A stretch of 64,000 nucleotides of DNA, from NCBI GenBank assembly GCA_025370055.1, contig CP073041.1, positions 7,776,001-7,840,000 on the forward strand. Direction: 5' to 3'. The translations under genes and the position numbers were made by a program. The notes beneath the pieces were generated by a model. It was not told the origin of the DNA and made no database searches. It worked only from the letters and a program-made list of their open reading frames with translations. This stretch comes from Woronichinia naegeliana WA131. GTDB lineage: Bacteria > Cyanobacteriota > Cyanobacteriia > Cyanobacteriales > Microcystaceae. The stretch's first letter is position 1, and each line of letters starts with the position of its first letter. Positions 55,801-63,267 of the stretch are shown here, piece after piece.

Positions 55801-56666
55801 ATGCGCTTACCCGTCAACAAATTGGCCAATTCCGTCGCTTCCACTAAATCCGCCTGATCTTCTTCCTCCCCTTCCATCGCTAAAAACGCTTTAACCCCTG
55901 CATAGGGAGAAATGGCCTTGCGTCCGTAGCGTTGCTTAAAAACCAGCCGATTTTCTGCCCCTGACTCTGACCGATTAAACTGCTCATAGCTCAACAAAGC
56001 CCCATGCGCGTCAAAATGAATGAGGTGATAATAACCCGCTCCTTTTGCCTCTAAATGTTTCGATAACGCTTCAAAGGTCGCAGGCCGCAACAAATCCACC
56101 TTGACCCGTAAGTTTCCCTGTTCCAAAGCCTCTAACAAAGGACGAGAAATGGTGCGATAGGCCACATCATTACGGGAAGGCCGCGCCGTTACCAACAATA
56201 AATTAATCGTCGGAGAAACTGCCACTTCTGCCGCGATCGCTGTCGGTTGAGAACTTTTGCGAATCATCACCGCTTCCACTGCCAAGGGTTTCGGCAAATC
56301 TGGATCGCGTAAGGCTTCCCAATGAAGGGCCTGAAAGGCTGGATTAAGGCTTTCGATCTCAATGCGTAACGTCCCTAAATTTCCCCGTAATTTCTCATAT
56401 TCTGTATAAGCTTTGCGATTACCAAAAACCTGCTCAAATAAGGCTTCACCGTAATTTTTAATACTTTCAGAAACCTGATTGGCCTTGACCGTATCCAACA
56501 TCGGAAACCGTAACCACTCCTCAAAGTACCATTCCCAACGTTGTTCATCCACCGCCGCTAGAGGATCATGAATGGCGATCGGAAAATTTACCCGATGGTC
56601 AAAACTCAGAGTCGCAGTAAACCCCGCTTCAGTGGGCTGTTCTTCGCGGATAGTGATGATCGGCAT
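52866..56666 (-). CDS. CHAT protease - NTPase - TPR protein (NLR-like)
   Basis: 1266 aa. CHAT (caspase-like) domain with the His in HLIHFDAHGALL (about 217-221) and Cys297 in VCILNACQSGKQLGSQ. A short linker with SFVGRDLDILRIEKGL follows. The NB-ARC/STAND-type NTPase has a P-loop QGMGGTGKTTLLNF (about 456-469) and Walker B GVLILDNLESVTGE (about 536-548). A helical region comes next, then 8-9 TPRs (about 900-1220) of 40 residues (EYEEARKNYQQALAIKVEFGDRYNQAGTYGQLG). No signal or membrane segment. The architecture is that of STAND/NLR-like sensors, where TPRs sense a ligand, the NTPase oligomerises and the protease executes. A role in phage defence or regulated death is inference. The TPR block has recent near-identical duplications. 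Confidence 0.9.
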   Translation of the reverse strand: MPIITIREEQPTEAGFTATLSFDHRVNFPIAIHDPLAAVDEQRWEWYFEEWLRFPMLDTVKANQVSESIKNYGEALFEQVFGNRKAYTEYEKLRGNLGTLRIEIESLNPAFQALHWEALRDPDLPKPLAVEAVMIRKSSQPTAIAAEVAVSPTINLLLVTARPSRNDVAYRTISRPLLEALEQGNLRVKVDLLRPATFEALSKHLEAKGAGYYHLIHFDAHGALLSYEQFNRSESGAENRLVFKQRYGRKAISPYAGVKAFLAMEGEEEDQADLVEATELANLLTGKRIPVCILNACQSGKQLGSQAEQAEDYRETSLGSRLMAAGMQMVVAMGYSVTVTAAAMLIRDLYQALFGGETIEKAIRLGRLELFNVKERRAYFNQSIKLEDWLLPVVYSNQPVNFNLRDFKDQKEEEDYFESLAREFRFNPPEYSFVGRDLDILRIEKGLYRHNVLLLQGMGGTGKTTLLNFLREWWQKTHFADHIFYFGYDERAWTLDQILFAIGSQVYDRFEMGRFQAMNGLAQMQKLVTWLRSANGVLILDNLESVTGEPLAIPNTLNATEQEKLRDFLSRLVGGKSRVLLGSRSDEGWLGLVIRGNVYGLRGLDPEARTDLAKEILARHARSRAEDLLKDADFGRLLKVLAGYPLAMEVVLPNLSRQSPGEVLTALQAADVDLDTGSEDRTRSILKCVEYSHSNLSQEAQRLLLCLAPFSGFIVRFGIAGYAEELRKLEPFQAYDFSLFDEAIQEAIHWGLLEPMDEEQELLTIQPVFPYFLKTKLNALDKATREALQAGFKNYYQGLADIYNQLMESKEPQERQLGIFFCRLEYENLYQALQICLANQESIDVFFCLYKYFELINDVQSKNVSAQSVCNSLENYSQEFKQGELGYQIGFALHRLATSYQDLTQYEQAKHYFEITLESYQVLSKTEERDKKIWSASTYHQLGMVAEHLREYEEARKNYQQALAIKVEFGGLGLPSSEAFRYEQAGTYHQLGNVEYFLREYEEARKNYQQALAIKVEFGDRYNQAGTYGQLGTVALELREYEEARKNYQQALAIFVEFGDRHSQARTYHNLGAIAQELREYEEARKNYQQALAIKVEFGDRYNQAGTYGQLGTVALELREYEEARKNYQQALAIFVEFGDRYNQAMTYHQLGRVAQELREYAEARKNYQQAIAIFVEFGDRYNQAMTYHQLGRVAEELEEFPEAKTNFLQALSILAEFNDQYNLETFSIPALIRLYQTTQDPSILEALAQLFGITVDEVLEALGTG
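53101..53820 (-). repeat. 120-bp tandem repeats encoding TPRs
   Basis: Six successive 120-bp units (starting 53101, 53221, 53341, 53461, 53581, 53701). 53281-53435 and 53521-53675 are identical over 155 bp, a 240-bp higher-order repeat. The last unit carries a 27-bp in-frame insert around 53728-53757 (GLGLPSSEAF) with the palindrome CTGGGTAAACCCAG. Confidence 0.92.
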
Positions 56667-56735
56667 GGTTTTGTGTTATCAATATTGAAATCGCCAACAT
56701 TTCAGTTATTCTAACGTTTTGTCGGATTAGTGAGA

Positions 56736-56930
56736 ATGGGTAAAAATAAAGAAAGTCGCAAAAAACTGGCAGGACAGCATCAAGCTTTAGAAGAACATCT
56801 AGAGAAACTGGCAAAAGAAAAATTGAAGCCAATTGAAAGCCAGGATCAAGGTTTAATTGCCCATTGGGAAAAAACGGTGGCAAATTGTCGCCAAAATATT
56901 GCAAAGTTAGAAAGGAGATTAAGTCAATGA
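56736..56930 (+). CDS. Small hypothetical protein, 64 aa
   Basis: MGKNKESRKKLAGQHQALEEHLEKLAKEKLKP...AHWEKTVANCRQNIAKLERRLSQ. Very basic and helical with coiled-coil periodicity. ATG at 56736 preferred to the GTG at 56730. Overlaps the next gene by ATGA, so the pair is translationally coupled. Divergent from the CHAT gene, 69 bp between starts. Family not recognised. Confidence 0.65.
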   Translation: MGKNKESRKKLAGQHQALEEHLEKLAKEKLKPIESQDQGLIAHWEKTVANCRQNIAKLERRLSQ

Positions 56931-57163
56931 CTACAATCTACAAAAAACCCTTTGACCGATTAGAAATCTTTCTGGATGAATATCAACCCCAGTTAGAAAA
57001 AGCTCTCGATGCTATCAAAATTATTAAAAATACCGATCCTGATTCAGAAGAATTTTCCCAGGCGATCGCCGATCTTCATGTTTGCTCTACAATTTTGGAA
57101 CCCTATTCAGAAGGAATGGTAGAAGCCTTGGATCAATTTACCGAAGATAGACCCGATCAGTAA
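56927..57163 (+). CDS. Small hypothetical acidic protein, 78 aa
   Basis: MTTIYKKPFDRLEIFLDEYQPQLEKALDAIKIIKNTDPDSEEFSQAIADLHVCSTILEPYSEGMVEALDQF. Acidic and all-helical. AAAGGAGA lies about 9 bp before the ATG, inside the end of the preceding gene. A basic/acidic coupled pair could form a complex, but no family is recognised. An alternative earlier start at 56864 would overlap the first gene heavily and lacks a ribosome-binding site. Confidence 0.68.
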   Translation: MTTIYKKPFDRLEIFLDEYQPQLEKALDAIKIIKNTDPDSEEFSQAIADLHVCSTILEPYSEGMVEALDQFTEDRPDQ

Positions 57164-57189
57164 ACCAAAGTCAGCAATTTTTATTGTAG

Positions 57190-57210
57190 GGACATAACAC
57201 TGTTATGTCC
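57190..57210. repeat. REP-like hairpin
   Basis: GGACATAACACTGTTATGTCC, preceded by TGTAG as at 47612-47617. It follows the two small genes and may act as a 3' stabiliser or weak terminator. Confidence 0.55.
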
Positions 57211-57238
57211 TGAGCGTGACACGGATAATTCCTGACCA

Positions 57239-57421
57239 TTACACAGAATCAGGTTTAATATATTCACAAAAAATATTGATGCCAACTTTGAGAATATACA
57301 ACACAATCACAGTCGCGATCGCGGGATCAGTCGGCAGGCCAGCAGAACTTACAACCGCCACAATTAAACCCGTTAAAAGCGGCGCACTGGTGGGGTTTTT
57401 ACTGTATTCCTTGACCTGATT
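57239..57421 (-). pseudogene. Small membrane protein remnant
   Basis: The - strand reads NQVKEYSKNPTSAPLLTGLIVAVVSSAGLPTDPAIATVIVLYILKVGINIFCEYIKPDSV then TAA. It has two hydrophobic segments and good coding character, but a stop lies directly before it and no start is visible. Probably the C-terminal half of a lost gene. A + strand frame over the same bases (57216-57419) is its shadow. 57422-57580 shows nothing. Confidence 0.5.
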
Positions 57422-57580
57422 TTAAAAACCTTCATCCCCACACAATTCTTGCCGAAGCACTGTTAGATTGCCAAATAGACCTACTGCCAAAAGCCTGTTT
57501 GCCATACTTTTCTGTCCAAAGTTGTTCAAAACTGATTTCAAAATTGCCCTGATTGCTATCCAAAGTTTAAAATAGCATTG

Positions 57581-58825
57581 CTAATTTTGATTATACCAAA
57601 CCGCGATCGCCGCCTGATGGATCGTTTGCCAGGGCTGATGATGTTGACGGGCTAATTGAGCACAATCTTCAAATTCGGGTTGAATATTGAGAAGATTGCC
57701 AACCTGATCGTAGGCGACTTTGAGGGAAACGACACCGTAGGGAGTCTGAATAGAGTGAAATTGTCGGTTTAGAATCGAGCGCGTTTGTTGAGAGAGACGA
57801 ATGCCTAATGTTGTAGTTTCTCGAAAAATTAGATTTTGGCAGGGAATTACTTTGTCGGGATGGCAAATGACCGTTAATAAAACGCCAGGACGAGATTTTT
57901 TCATCGCGATCGCTGTTGTAAAAACATCCAAGGCCCCCAATTCAAATAATCTGCTAAACAAATAACCGATCGCCTGGGGATTGAGATCATCACATTGAGT
58001 TTCCAACACCGCAATCGTTTCCTGTTTGCCTAAGGATGCTTCTAGATTCTCTGGAAAAATTGTCTCCGATTCCCCTAACCAAAGTCGTAAAATATTAGCC
58101 GTTGAAAAATCTTTGCTACCGGCTCCCAATCCCATGGTTTTTAACTGCATAGGAGGAACTGGGCCAAAAGATTCGGCCAACGTCACTAAAATGGCTGCTC
58201 CGGTTGGTGTGACTAGCTCTTGCTCAATACCATTGCTATAGATTGGAACGGGCCGGGTTTCCCACAGTTTTAAAACGGCTGGAACCGGAACCGGTAAACG
58301 ACCATGAGCCGCCCAAACCGTTCCCCCTCCGGTGGGTAAAGCCGAGCTATAAATTTTGTCGAGGTTTAAATAATCCAAACCCAAACAAGTTCCCACAATA
58401 TCAACGATCGCATCTACGGCTCCCACTTCATGAAAATGTACTTTTTCTGGCGCAATACCATGCACTTTGCCCTCAGCGATCGCCAACTGTTCAAAAATCT
58501 GCAAACTCCACTGCTTGGCCCGTTGGGGAATATGAGCCGCTTGAATTAAATGGATAATGTCAGGTAAGTGACGATGTTCGGCATGGTGGTGATGGTGGTG
58601 GTGTTCAGATTTCTCAGGCTCCTGCCGCAAATCAACATGAACCTGGGTTGCCGCTTGCCCTTGACGTTGTACTGTTTCAGACCAAAGATGATATTCATCC
58701 CCCAGTCCTAATTTCTGCAATTGTTCTTTCAGATAGGATAATGGTACACCGGCATGAACTAAGGCACCGAGGCACATATCCCCAGAAATGCCAGTGGGGC
58801 AATCAAAATAAGCTATGCTAGTCAT
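57581..58825 (-). CDS. larC: LarC-type nickel insertion protein (DUF111)
   Basis: 414 aa from [28 protein letters not shown]. LarC inserts nickel into the pincer nucleotide cofactor of lactate-racemase-type enzymes. Family marks are [44 protein letters not shown] and [26 protein letters not shown] His run ([13 protein letters not shown], about 93-105) fits metal binding. It is one continuous frame, whereas in Lactobacillus larC is made by frameshifting of two ORFs. The start at 58825 is chosen over 58867, which would overlap the divergent gene. No larA, larB or larE in the window. Confidence 0.88.
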   Translation of the reverse strand: MTSIAYFDCPTGISGDMCLGALVHAGVPLSYLKEQLQKLGLGDEYHLWSETVQRQGQAATQVHVDLRQEPEKSEHHHHHHHAEHRHLPDIIHLIQAAHIPQRAKQWSLQIFEQLAIAEGKVHGIAPEKVHFHEVGAVDAIVDIVGTCLGLDYLNLDKIYSSALPTGGGTVWAAHGRLPVPVPAVLKLWETRPVPIYSNGIEQELVTPTGAAILVTLAESFGPVPPMQLKTMGLGAGSKDFSTANILRLWLGESETIFPENLEASLGKQETIAVLETQCDDLNPQAIGYLFSRLFELGALDVFTTAIAMKKSRPGVLLTVICHPDKVIPCQNLIFRETTTLGIRLSQQTRSILNRQFHSIQTPYGVVSLKVAYDQVGNLLNIQPEFEDCAQLARQHHQPWQTIHQAAIAVWYNQN

Positions 58826-58828
58826 ATT

Positions 58829-59470
58829 ATGGTGACTTTTTATTCTCTCCATCATCAAACCCCCCAATCCCGTAGTGTCAGCAGCATTTGTGAGGCCCTA
58901 CAGCGCGGGGCTGTCATGCTTTATCCCACTGATACGGTCTATGCCATTGGCTGTGACTTGAATAACAAGACCGCGATCGCCAAGGTACGACAATTGAAGC
59001 AGTTATCTAATGATAAACCCTTGACCTTCCTTTGTTCTTCCCTCTCCAATATTTCTGAATACGCGATCGTCCAGGATCAAGCCTATCGTCTTATGCGACG
59101 GTTAATTCCCGGCCCCTATACTTTTTTACTGCCAGCTACCAAATTGGTTCCCAAGCTGGTGATGAGTCCTAAACGGAAAACCACCGGCATCCGTGTACCA
59201 GATAATCCCATTTGTCAGGCCATTTTAGAGAATTTGGGTAATCCGATCATTTCAACCTCAGCCCATCTGCCGGAACAAGACGAACTAAGTAAATTAGAGA
59301 AAGCGGAGTTATTTGATATTTTTGAGAAGTTAGTTGATATTATTATTGATGATGATCAGGATACGGGCTATCAGGTTTCCAGCATTTTAGATCTAACCAA
59401 CGATGAACCACAACTGGTTCGTAAAGGATTAGGTGCAGAAGAACTTGATAATCTTTTGGTTTTTAGTTAA
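58829..59470 (+). CDS. Sua5/YciO/YrdC-type threonylcarbamoyl-AMP synthase
   Basis: 213 aa. [50 protein letters not shown], the [14 protein letters not shown] region, [17 protein letters not shown] and NPIISTSAH are the conserved blocks of the family. The family makes threonylcarbamoyl-adenylate for tRNA t6A37; YciO-like members of unproven activity look similar. The start codons of this gene and larC are only 3 bp apart, head to head, so promoters must overlap the opposite coding regions or the true start lies further in. Confidence 0.85.
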   Translation: MVTFYSLHHQTPQSRSVSSICEALQRGAVMLYPTDTVYAIGCDLNNKTAIAKVRQLKQLSNDKPLTFLCSSLSNISEYAIVQDQAYRLMRRLIPGPYTFLLPATKLVPKLVMSPKRKTTGIRVPDNPICQAILENLGNPIISTSAHLPEQDELSKLEKAELFDIFEKLVDIIIDDDQDTGYQVSSILDLTNDEPQLVRKGLGAEELDNLLVFS

Positions 59471-59483
59471 TGCTCAATCAATC

Positions 59484-60029
59484 ATGAATATTATTTCTAC
59501 AAAAATTCCTGATGTTTTTATTATTGAACCTCGTATTTTTGGCGATGAGCGTGGTCTCTTTTTTGAGAGTTACAGTGAAAGAGTTTTTGCTGAAAAAACA
59601 GGTATCTCTCCCCACTTTGTTCAAGACAATCATTCGTTGTCCTTAAAAAATGTTTTGCGTGGCTTACATTATCAGATCCAAAAGCCTCAAGGGAAGCTGG
59701 TTCGGGTTATTGCTGGAGAAGTGCTAGATATTGCAGTGGATATTCGCCGCAGTTCTCCCACCTTTGGCCAATGGGAAAGTTGCCTATTAAGTGGGGAAAA
59801 TAAACGACAGTTTTGGGTTCCCGAAGGTTTTGCTCATGGTTTTGTCGTTTTATCCGATCAGGCTGAATTTCTCTATAAAACCACTAATTACTATGCACCC
59901 CAATATGATCGCACTATTCGTTGGAACGATCCTGATTTAGGGATTGATTGGCAATTACGAGAAGAGCCTATTTTATCGGCAAAGGATCAAGCCGGTTGTT
60001 TTTTTAAGGAAGCTGAAGTATTTGACTAA
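59484..60029 (+). CDS. rfbC: dTDP-4-dehydrorhamnose 3,5-epimerase
   Basis: 181 aa from MNIISTKIPDVFIIEPRIFGDERGLFFESYS. Catalytic and substrate motifs are FVQDNHSLSLKNVLRGLHYQ (His base), QGKLVRVIAGEVLDIAVDIRRSSPTFG and WVPEGFAHGFVVLSD, then YKTTNYYAPQYDRTIRWNDPDLGIDW. Third step of dTDP-L-rhamnose synthesis for surface polysaccharide. The start at 59484 fits the family N-terminus; an earlier start at 59433 would overlap the preceding gene. 13 bp after that gene, possibly co-transcribed. No rfbABD neighbours here. Confidence 0.92.
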   Translation: MNIISTKIPDVFIIEPRIFGDERGLFFESYSERVFAEKTGISPHFVQDNHSLSLKNVLRGLHYQIQKPQGKLVRVIAGEVLDIAVDIRRSSPTFGQWESCLLSGENKRQFWVPEGFAHGFVVLSDQAEFLYKTTNYYAPQYDRTIRWNDPDLGIDWQLREEPILSAKDQAGCFFKEAEVFD

Positions 60030-60039
60030 AAATCATCTT

Positions 60040-60828
60040 TCAGGCTCCCATCCCAGAATATTGTTTTAAGCCTTTATGCCATAGCCAACGATTAATCACA
60101 AACACAATCAAGAGCCATCCTCCTACCACCAATAGACTCTTACCAAGATTAATGGGTAAACCGACGAGCACTGCGGCGGGGAAGTAAACACCATAGGGAA
60201 AAGGCGTTAATAGTACCCATTCTTTAACCGCAGGTGGAAAGGTTTCTAGGGGAGCAATCATACCTGACAAAAAAATATAAAACAAAAACCAAAGATCTTG
60301 AATCGCACTGGCCCGTTCTGTCCAAAAAGCAAACATGGCAAAGGTATATTGAATCAGGAAATATAAACTAAAGGACAGCATAATTCCCAAAATCCCTAAG
60401 AACATTTGTCCGAGGCTGGGAATCCAAAAAGCTTGGGGATAGAGATTGAAGAAAAGGACGGTTAAAATAATAATTAAGGGGAAGCGGGTTACTTTTTCCG
60501 CTAGGTGACGGCCCACATAATGCCAAACTGGATCAAGGGGTTGTAGGAGTTTAAAAGATAAAATACCTTGAAGTACTTCTTTTTCAAATTCCCAAATCAC
60601 CCAAATATTAGTAAATTGTCTGACGATAAAAACAGCAAAAAAATAGCGAGCAAACTCAGTACTACTTAAATTAAAGTTACCGCTATTGGCTGCCTGTATC
60701 CATACTCCCATTAAAATAATCGGTAAAGAGCCGGATAATATCCAGAAAAGAATTTCTGCCCGATATTCGAGCATTTGGGCATAGTAAACAACCAGAAGCG
60801 TGCTAACTTTAGAGAAAAACCATTGCAT
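60040..60828 (-). CDS. ABC-2 type transporter permease
   Basis: 262 aa, six predicted membrane segments (for example WILSGSLPIILMGVWIQ, FPLIIILTVLFFNLYPQAFW, MFLGILGIMLSFSLYFLIQYTFAMFAFW, LWFLFYIFLSGMIAPLETFPP and SLLVVGGWLLIVFVINRWLW). The layout and the FWTERASAIQDLWFLFYIFLSGMIAPLETFP block match the DUF990-like/ABC-2 permease group. The matching ATPase and second permease are not nearby; the upstream side is occupied by IS1-like and IS66 remnants, so an operon may have been broken. Convergent with rfbC, 10 bp between stops. Confidence 0.8.
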   Translation of the reverse strand: MQWFFSKVSTLLVVYYAQMLEYRAEILFWILSGSLPIILMGVWIQAANSGNFNLSSTEFARYFFAVFIVRQFTNIWVIWEFEKEVLQGILSFKLLQPLDPVWHYVGRHLAEKVTRFPLIIILTVLFFNLYPQAFWIPSLGQMFLGILGIMLSFSLYFLIQYTFAMFAFWTERASAIQDLWFLFYIFLSGMIAPLETFPPAVKEWVLLTPFPYGVYFPAAVLVGLPINLGKSLLVVGGWLLIVFVINRWLWHKGLKQYSGMGA

Positions 60829-60876
60829 GGGATAAATAGGGAATTTGATTGCCAGTCAATTTGTCGTTAGTGTTAG

Positions 60877-60993
60877 CTAAGTAGTGAAGACATAGTCTGT
60901 CAACCCTAATAGCTCGTTATAATCCTTTTTCAGAATCTGAGTTGAAGAACAGTTTGGACAAGAGAGACGTTTTGATTTAAATTCTTGTGTCAT
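60877..60993 (-). pseudogene. Zinc-finger N-terminal remnant, probably IS1-type
   Basis: MTQEFKSKRLSCPNCSSTQILKKDYNELLGLTDYVFTT, 38 aa with a CPNC half-site as in IS1 InsA-type proteins, then a stop. The second half-site is missing. It might be a relic or nothing. Confidence 0.3.
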
Positions 60994-61003
60994 AAAGCTA
61001 GAA

Positions 61004-61546
61004 TTATAAATCATAGACCAAAATATAACTTGCTGTAAATTTTTCGTTGATTATGTCTGATGTTATCACGGAAGTCTTATCATCCCTTTTGACAGGAAAA
61101 GCTATCAACGAATTATTTACAGGTAGATTTTTTTTGATGATAGTCTCCTTTTGCTTTTCCACTGACGCACCACATTTTGGGCATTTTTCCATCCTTAAAT
61201 CTACTATTTCATCTACCCGACCAAACCCGTTTCTGGTTTTACCCACATGGTCGTACTTTGGACCTCTTTTTTTTCCTTTTTGACCGAAGGTTTTGGCGAC
61301 TTTCTTTTTGTAACCGTCACTGCTTGGGGGCTGAGAGCTATTTTCACTCGTTCTTTGGTTAAGCTTTTTCAGCTTTTCTTTCAACTTTTCTATCTCTTTC
61401 TTTAACTCTACCAATTCTTTTCTCAGCTTTTCGTTCTCTTCTTTTTCTTTCTGATAATCTTCATACCAATCTTTTGCCACTTCTTTTTGCCATGGCATTT
61501 TCACTTCTTCTTGGTTTAAGTCTGGAATTGGGTCTAGTTTTTTCAT
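61004..61546 (-). pseudogene. IS66-family transposase (TnpC) N-terminal fragment with MITE insertion
   Basis: MKKLDPIPDLNQEEVKMPWQKEVAKDW, a leucine/lysine coiled coil (about 30-65), the IS66 signature TSENSSQPPSSDGYKKK, GKKRGPKYDHVGKTRNGFG, and a zinc finger CPKCGASV. After KETIIKKN the frame enters a 98-bp inverted-repeat element (61029-61126), and the rest of the transposase, including its DDE domain, is gone. Confidence 0.83.
61029..61126. mobile_element. About 98-bp MITE-like element, copy 2
   Basis: Inverted repeats CTGTAAATTTTTCGTTGAT (61033) and ATCAACGAATTATTTACAG (to 61122). Same element as at 16126-16224. It terminates the IS66 reading frame. Confidence 0.65.
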
Positions 61547-61670
61547 AGTCTCCCTATTCTAACCTGTCTTTTTAACCGCCTTTCCTTTCTTCATTATTCT
61601 TTACTTTTTTTATTTGCTTCTCATTCTCAATAATTTCCCTCTTTATTGCAGTGACTAATTACAAATCGTT

Positions 61671-62195
61671 TTAATCCAATTTCCCTTTTTTAAGTTTAAA
61701 AACAGCTATGGGAGTGAGCATATTTTCAGGTAAGGATTCTGACTCGTGGTGATGATGATGGTGTCCGTGAGTATGATCGTGGTGATGGGAATGATTGTGA
61801 TCATCTTCCCTTTCTCGATAGGCATTTTCGATCGCTAAAGGAACACCGTGAGGCGTATTTAAAACTGCTTGATGCCAGAGTTCTAATTGTTTTTGATAGG
61901 TTTCCCAATCCGTTAACCCCCGTTCCATACATAATCTTTCTAGGGCATTTAACCAGTGACTATAGTAAGTATCGCCGCGATCGCGATCGCCCTTTGCCTG
62001 GGCATTTTTAATTTCCTGACTAAAAATTTCTACCCATTCAGAGCAACTTAAAAAGCCTTGTTTAATCAGTAAATTCCCGATCGCAAAGGCTTCGGCTTCC
62101 CAGGAATCTTTAAAAATGGGTTGGCCATCATCTTTAAGTAAAGGGGGAATCGGTTCTTGGGTTAAATCTTCCAGAATGGGATCGAAAGTAGTCAT
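61671..62195 (-). CDS. Nitrile hydratase accessory protein with His-rich tail
   Basis: 174 aa. DGQPIFKDSWEAEAFAIGNLLIKQGFLSCSEWVEIFSQEI...YYSHWLNALERLCMERGLTDWETYQKQLELWHQA is the nitrile hydratase activator fold, related to the beta-subunit N-terminal domain. The C-terminus has HNHSHHHDHTHGHHHHHH (about 135-152), a likely metal-binding tail. It is last in the operon after alpha, a 45-aa ORF and beta, and presumably delivers cobalt to the alpha subunit; that role is inferred from the family. Confidence 0.88.
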   Translation of the reverse strand: MTTFDPILEDLTQEPIPPLLKDDGQPIFKDSWEAEAFAIGNLLIKQGFLSCSEWVEIFSQEIKNAQAKGDRDRGDTYYSHWLNALERLCMERGLTDWETYQKQLELWHQAVLNTPHGVPLAIENAYREREDDHNHSHHHDHTHGHHHHHHESESLPENMLTPIAVFKLKKGKLD

Positions 62196-62231
62196 AATTT
62201 TAAAAAAGAACTTGATTGGTTAATTCTGTAG

Positions 62232-62250
62232 GGGCGTAAGGCTTACGCCC
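62232..62250. repeat. REP-like hairpin in the nitrile hydratase operon
   Basis: GGGCGTAAGGCTTACGCCC preceded by TGTAG, between the beta and accessory genes. Same design as 47618 and 57190 (TGTAG plus short palindrome). Confidence 0.6.
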
Positions 62251-62271
62251 AATCACTTATATTATTAACAA

Positions 62272-63093
62272 TTAAGCTAATTTAATATAGGGTTCAAACA
62301 CATCCGCATAGACAACCGTACGTTTATCTACAAAGTCTTCACCCCAAATATCTTTCCCTTCAAACCGCACACTATAAAGAGGTGTATAAAACTTTTGTAA
62401 ACCACGACAAGCAATATCAGGATAGGGGCCGTAATATACCCCTTGAAATTCAATTTGCCCTTTATCATTACGTTTTTCTTCTGCTAAACCGTAGTAAGCA
62501 ACCACCGTTCCCACCTTGCCACGAAAGTAGGGATATTCCCGCGTATGGCCTGTGGATAATTGATTAATACATTGCACGAGATCGCCGACTTTAAATTTAG
62601 TTTTAGCTCCAATTGCACTAATGGAACCGACCTTAGCGGGATCATATTGTTCAGATTGATATAACCCTTTTGCATCGGGACGACCAGCACCAGGCACAGC
62701 TTCTTTAAAGGCTTGATCACGAATGGTTTTGGCACGTTTTTGAGCAGCAGCAGTGGTAATTTTTCGAGCTTCCATTTCGGTTAAAGAAACCCCTAATTTA
62801 TCTCCATATACGGTGATTAAAAGACATAACGTTTCCAGCCACAAAGCATCGTAAGTGCTATTCATATAGTCACGGGGATTCATGGTTTCTCGACCCCAAC
62901 GAGCCGCATCCAAGCCCCAAAAAGGAACAGGTTGCCCTGGTTTTAATCCTTTTTCAAAAATGGTACTGAGGGTAGCAAAGATTGCGCCAAGTTGACCTTC
63001 CCATTCTTCTAGCCAGGCTTGATCATCGGGTTGATCTTTAAAGGGAATTTTGCCGTAGCCCGTCCAGCCTGCGTTGTAATGTGGCCCTTCCAT
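62272..63093 (-). CDS. Nitrile hydratase subunit beta
   Basis: 273 aa. The N-terminal helical domain (LEEWEGQLGAIFATLSTIFEKG...NPRDYMNSTYDALWLETLCLLITVYG) and C-terminal SH3-like domain (FKVGDLVQCIN...HTREYPYFRGKVGTVVAYYG...PLYSVRFEGKDIWGE) are both present, as in beta subunits that form the active site with alpha. Slightly longer than many beta subunits, with an insertion around EEKRNDKGQIEFQG. Converts nitriles to amides together with alpha. Between the 45-aa ORF and the accessory gene. Confidence 0.9.
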   Translation of the reverse strand: MEGPHYNAGWTGYGKIPFKDQPDDQAWLEEWEGQLGAIFATLSTIFEKGLKPGQPVPFWGLDAARWGRETMNPRDYMNSTYDALWLETLCLLITVYGDKLGVSLTEMEARKITTAAAQKRAKTIRDQAFKEAVPGAGRPDAKGLYQSEQYDPAKVGSISAIGAKTKFKVGDLVQCINQLSTGHTREYPYFRGKVGTVVAYYGLAEEKRNDKGQIEFQGVYYGPYPDIACRGLQKFYTPLYSVRFEGKDIWGEDFVDKRTVVYADVFEPYIKLA

Positions 63094-63129
63094 AATTGTT
63101 ACTCCTGCATTAAAGATTAAAAGTTCGAC

Positions 63130-63267
63130 TTAGGATTCATCGGCTAAAAGTTCATTAAGAATTTCTTCTGTTAAGCCATTTTCTTGTGCTTTTTTACCGA
63201 TCCGTGCCATTAAACTGAGTAAATCATCTTCCAACGATAGCACCTCCTCAAACCAGGCGTTATTCAT
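63130..63267 (-). CDS. 45-aa conserved-looking ORF between alpha and beta genes
   Basis: MNNAWFEEVLSLEDDLLSLMARIGKKAQENGLTEEILNELLADES, below the usual size cut-off. The ATG overlaps the stop of the alpha gene (ATGAATAA), and GGAG-like bases lie within the end of alpha, so it is translationally coupled. Acidic, fully helical. A 36-bp gap separates it from beta. It fills exactly the space between two subunit genes, which argues that it is real; it may be an assembly or regulatory peptide, but this is inference. Confidence 0.65.
   Translation of the reverse strand: MNNAWFEEVLSLEDDLLSLMARIGKKAQENGLTEEILNELLADES

Noticed and set aside
57216-57419. 67-aa + strand frame
   Set aside because: The - strand over the same bases reads as a better membrane-protein remnant with typical residue use.
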